DNA of 5,892 bases from Thermomicrobiaceae bacterium (GTDB lineage Bacteria; Chloroflexota; Chloroflexia; Thermomicrobiales; Thermomicrobiaceae): the NCBI GenBank assembly GCA_025966355.1, contig JAICWZ010000130.1:1-5892 (forward strand), read 5' to 3'. The translations under genes and the position numbers were made by a program. Below are positions 5,147 through 5,892 of the stretch, in pieces. The stretch's first letter is position 1; each line of letters starts with the position of its first letter. The notes under the pieces were generated by a model. The model was not told the DNA's origin and made no database searches. It saw nothing but the letters and a program-made list of their open reading frames with translations.

Positions 5147-5892
5147 TACAACTGCTCTCCGATGTTGCGGTTGAGCCGGTTGAAGAAGAGATAGCTGAGC
5201 ACCAGCATGACGACCGCAGTCGCCCCGGTGCGCGCCATGAAGAGTGGATCAGGCACCCCGCCGTGATAAAGAATGGTGCGATATTCCGCCACGATAGCCG
5301 CCATCGGGTTGATGCGATACATCCAGGCCGTCAGGTTCGGTGCGACCGCTTCGATCGGATAAAAGACCGGCGTCAGAAAGAACCAGGCGGTGAGTCCGAC
5401 TTCGACCAGCACCAGCGTATCGCGAAAATAGACGTTCAAGGGCGCCAGAAACATGACCAGCGCTGTTAAGAAAATTGCCTGGACGAGCACGATGACCGGG
5501 ATGTATAAGATCCAGGGCGTAAAGGCCACGTGGAACACGACCATAATCAGGAACAGCGCCGGCAGCGACAGGATGAAGTTGACCATTGTCGAGCAGACGA
5601 CCGAGATCGGTAGCAGCACCCGCGGGAAATAGACTTTCGTGATGAGTGAGCGGTTGTCGATCAGGGCCGAGCAGCCGAGGGTAATCGAAGCGGCCGCCCA
5701 GTTCCAGGGAAGCAGTGCGACTAGAACGAAAACCGGGAACTTCTCGATGTTTTGATTGAGGACCTTGGTAAAAACGAAGGTGAAGACGACCATCATCAGG
5801 AGCGGATTGAGGAGCGACCAGAGAAACCCGAGGGCGGAGTTCTTGTACCGCACCTTCAGGTCTTTCGTTACCAGATTGCGTATGAGCGCGCG
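5146..5892 (-). CDS. wzm: Wzm-like ABC-2 polysaccharide exporter permease, N-terminus beyond right edge
   Basis: The membrane subunit that pairs with the downstream Wzt-like ATPase to move lipid-linked polysaccharide across the cytoplasmic membrane. The frame stays open to the right edge: before the GTG at 5851-5853 it reads RALIRNLVTKDLK, the usual amphipathic N-terminus preceding VRYKNSALGFLWSLLNP. That GTG is therefore internal, and only about 10-25 residues should be missing (248 visible; family usually 260-280). Numbered from the first visible codon, six membrane segments lie near 23-44, 53-75, 97-120, 126-150, 159-177 and 219-237. Family hallmarks are SLLNPLLMM, the cytoplasmic loop NRSLITKVYFPRVLLP (about 80-95) that should contact the ATPase, YFRD (155-158) and TPVFYPIE (174-181). 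A TagG-type teichoic-acid permease would look similar; the Wzt C-terminal extension on its partner favours the Wzm type. Its stop TAG overlaps the ATPase start by one base. Confidence 0.93.
   Translation of the reverse strand, partial: RALIRNLVTKDLKVRYKNSALGFLWSLLNPLLMMVVFTFVFTKVLNQNIEKFPVFVLVALLPWNWAAASITLGCSALIDNRSLITKVYFPRVLLPISVVCSTMVNFILSLPALFLIMVVFHVAFTPWILYIPVIVLVQAIFLTALVMFLAPLNVYFRDTLVLVEVGLTAWFFLTPVFYPIEAVAPNLTAWMYRINPMAAIVAEYRTILYHGGVPDPLFMARTGATAVVMLVLSYLFFNRLNRNIGEQL
5155..5160 (-). promoter_or_regulatory. Ribosome binding site for the Wzt-like gene
   Basis: On the minus strand GGAGAG lies inside the last codons of the permease gene, eight bases before the GTG at 5144-5146. This near-ideal spacing fixes the start and supports translational coupling through the overlapping TAGTG. 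Confidence 0.75.

Noticed and set aside
5851..5853. GTG as the start of the permease
   Set aside because: The frame continues to the window edge with a sequence matching the family's N-terminal helix (RALIRNLVTKDLK), so this valine codon is internal.
1..5892. CRISPR array, insertion sequence or attachment site
   Set aside because: No regularly spaced repeats of suitable length, no transposase or integrase motifs, and no target-site duplications were seen on reading both strands.

Overview
The window is high-GC bacterial DNA, compact except for one long non-coding stretch. It carries three groups of genes: the 3' end of a nicotinamidase gene, a small atypical response-regulator gene, and a cell-surface polysaccharide region. 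That last region holds a large YfhO-family membrane protein facing a Wzm/Wzt-type ABC exporter. GTG starts and the protein style (PncA with GLATDYCV, a long YfhO protein, Wzt with a C-terminal carbohydrate-recognition domain) would suit Chloroflexota, possibly a Thermomicrobia-like lineage. That assignment is an impression from sequence style, not a demonstrated fact.

Layout from left to right. (1) Positions 1-230, plus strand: C-terminal part of nicotinamidase (pncA), cut by the left edge. (2) Positions 240-635, minus strand, convergent with pncA with only 9 bases between the stops: a receiver-only response-regulator-like protein of about 131 residues. Its phospho-acceptor aspartate is replaced by asparagine and the conserved lysine is not apparent. 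(3) Positions 636-1417: nearly 800 bases without a convincing gene. It contains two neighbouring direct repeats, each with an 11-bp period. (4) Positions 1418-3856, plus strand: an 812-residue YfhO-family multi-pass membrane protein. (5) Positions 3842-3884: a perfect 10-bp inverted repeat enclosing both stop codons of the next convergent pair, possibly a bidirectional terminator. (6) Positions 5892 down to 3872, minus strand: an ABC-2 permease (Wzm-like, start beyond the right edge) followed by its ATPase (Wzt-like). Stop and start overlap by one base (TAGTG), so the two are very probably co-translated.

Working together (inference): the Wzm/Wzt pair would export an undecaprenyl-linked polysaccharide across the membrane, with the Wzt C-terminal domain recognising the finished chain. 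The YfhO protein could add sugars to a surface polymer from the outer face of the membrane. The YfhO gene is transcribed separately and in the opposite direction. I see no CRISPR array, transposase, tRNA or rRNA. The least ordinary items are the degenerate receiver with its cysteines, the paired 11-bp-period repeats upstream of it, and the hairpin shared by two convergent genes.
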